Assembly: GCA_015060765.1 (NCBI GenBank)
Contig: SUXW01000011.1
Location: forward strand, 1-64,000
Reading direction: 5' to 3'
Source: Bacteroides sp.
GTDB taxonomy: Bacteria > Bacteroidota > Bacteroidia > Bacteroidales > Bacteroidaceae
DNA: 64,000 bases
Shown: piece after piece, positions 63,651 through 64,000 of the stretch
Layout: every line of letters begins with the position of its first letter
Numbering within the stretch: the first letter of the stretch is position 1
The notes under the pieces: generated by a model
Told to the model about the DNA's origin: nothing
Database searches by the model: none
Seen by the model: the letters and a program-made list of their open reading frames with translations, nothing else
Translations under genes and position numbers: made by a program

Positions 63651-64000
63651 ATAACTCTTCACATTCTTTCAGCCAAAGGGTGGCATGGGCATCGCTTGGC
63701 ATTTTCCAGTCGCCACGGGGACTCAATCCTACGGAACCTACTTTCGGACCATCGGGTAGGCAGGAACGTTTGAATTGTTGCTGGAAGAAACGGCGGAAGA
63801 AGGTGGTCAGCCATTTCTTGATAACTGTTTCGTTGTATGTCCCACGGAATGCGATGTTGGCCAGATGGAATATCTTGCTTGGGCGATATCCGAAGCGGAG
63901 GAAGTAGTAGATGAAGAAATCATGCAGTTCGTAGGGGCCTACCAAATCTTCTGTCTTCTGCTTGATATTGCCTTGTTCGTCGGCCGGAATCAATTCGGGA
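63649..64000 (-). CDS. nadE: NAD(+) synthetase, C-terminal part (runs off the window)
   Basis: The last 116 residues of a glutamine-dependent NAD+ synthetase are visible, ending at the stop at 63649. Recognisable parts are [59 protein letters not shown] and [18 protein letters not shown]. It amidates nicotinate adenine dinucleotide. The N-terminal glutaminase and synthetase core lie beyond position 64000. Confidence 0.92.
   Translation of the reverse strand, partial: PELIPADEQGNIKQKTEDLVGPYELHDFFIYYFLRFGYRPSKIFHLANIAFRGTYNETVIKKWLTTFFRRFFQQQFKRSCLPDGPKVGSVGLSPRGDWKMPSDAHATLWLKECEEL

Overview
The window is a chromosomal segment of a gut Bacteroidales bacterium, most likely Bacteroides or Phocaeicola. 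The grounds are a SusC/SusD pair, a UpxY-type NusG paralogue in front of a polysaccharide locus, LruC-domain lipoproteins, a NUDIX-type AraR regulator inside an arabinose operon, and many copies of the Bacteroidetes promoter (-7 TAnnTTTG, -33 TTTG) at the expected places. No taxonomic search was possible, so the genus is an inference.

Layout. Positions 1-160 hold the edge of something: a 3' fragment of a tRNA-Ser followed by a terminator, which looks like an attachment-site remnant. Positions 240-10500 (minus strand) are an L-arabinose operon read lipoprotein mutarotase > SSS symporter > AraR > AraD > AraA > AraB-like kinase > transketolase > RpiB: uptake, conversion to xylulose-5-P, then the pentose phosphate pathway. 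A 17-bp palindrome upstream is a candidate AraR operator. Positions 10690-14293 are a galactose operon (cytosolic GalM, FucP/GluP-type transporter, GalK). Housekeeping genes follow: folC with an ABC-F ATPase, grpE-dnaJ, cdd, and a GH3 lipoprotein (bglX).

Positions 22335-37426 are an exopolysaccharide/capsule locus read on the minus strand: UpxY, a 480-bp non-coding repeat element, Wzx flippase, Wzy polymerase, nine glycosyltransferases (counting the split PssD/PssE pair as one), two hexapeptide acetyltransferases and an acyltransferase-3. The part between about 24.6 and 36.3 kb is visibly AT-richer than its surroundings. An OmpA-family protein and a short priming sugar transferase lie just upstream. 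Positions 40170-46575 hold three paralogous LruC lipoproteins (one plus, two minus).

Positions 46852-48343 are a sigma factor, a small membrane protein (probable anti-sigma) and a Spy/CpxP-like periplasmic protein. A glucosaminidase with LysM domains, a GH28 enzyme, tRNA-Arg(TCT), an MltF-like lytic transglycosylase with uridine kinase, a Dabb protein and a thioesterase follow. Positions 53916-58480 are a histidine operon (hisG-hisD-hisC-hisB) preceded by a leader peptide with three consecutive His codons and a clear terminator/antiterminator pair. The window ends with a SusC/SusD pair that has no enzyme beside it and the 3' part of NAD synthetase.

The least explained pieces are the inverted-arm repeat element between UpxY and the flippase, the LruC trio, and the tRNA-Ser remnant at the left edge. 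Several starts were moved inward from the longest open frame because of homology, overlaps or promoter position; each entry says so.
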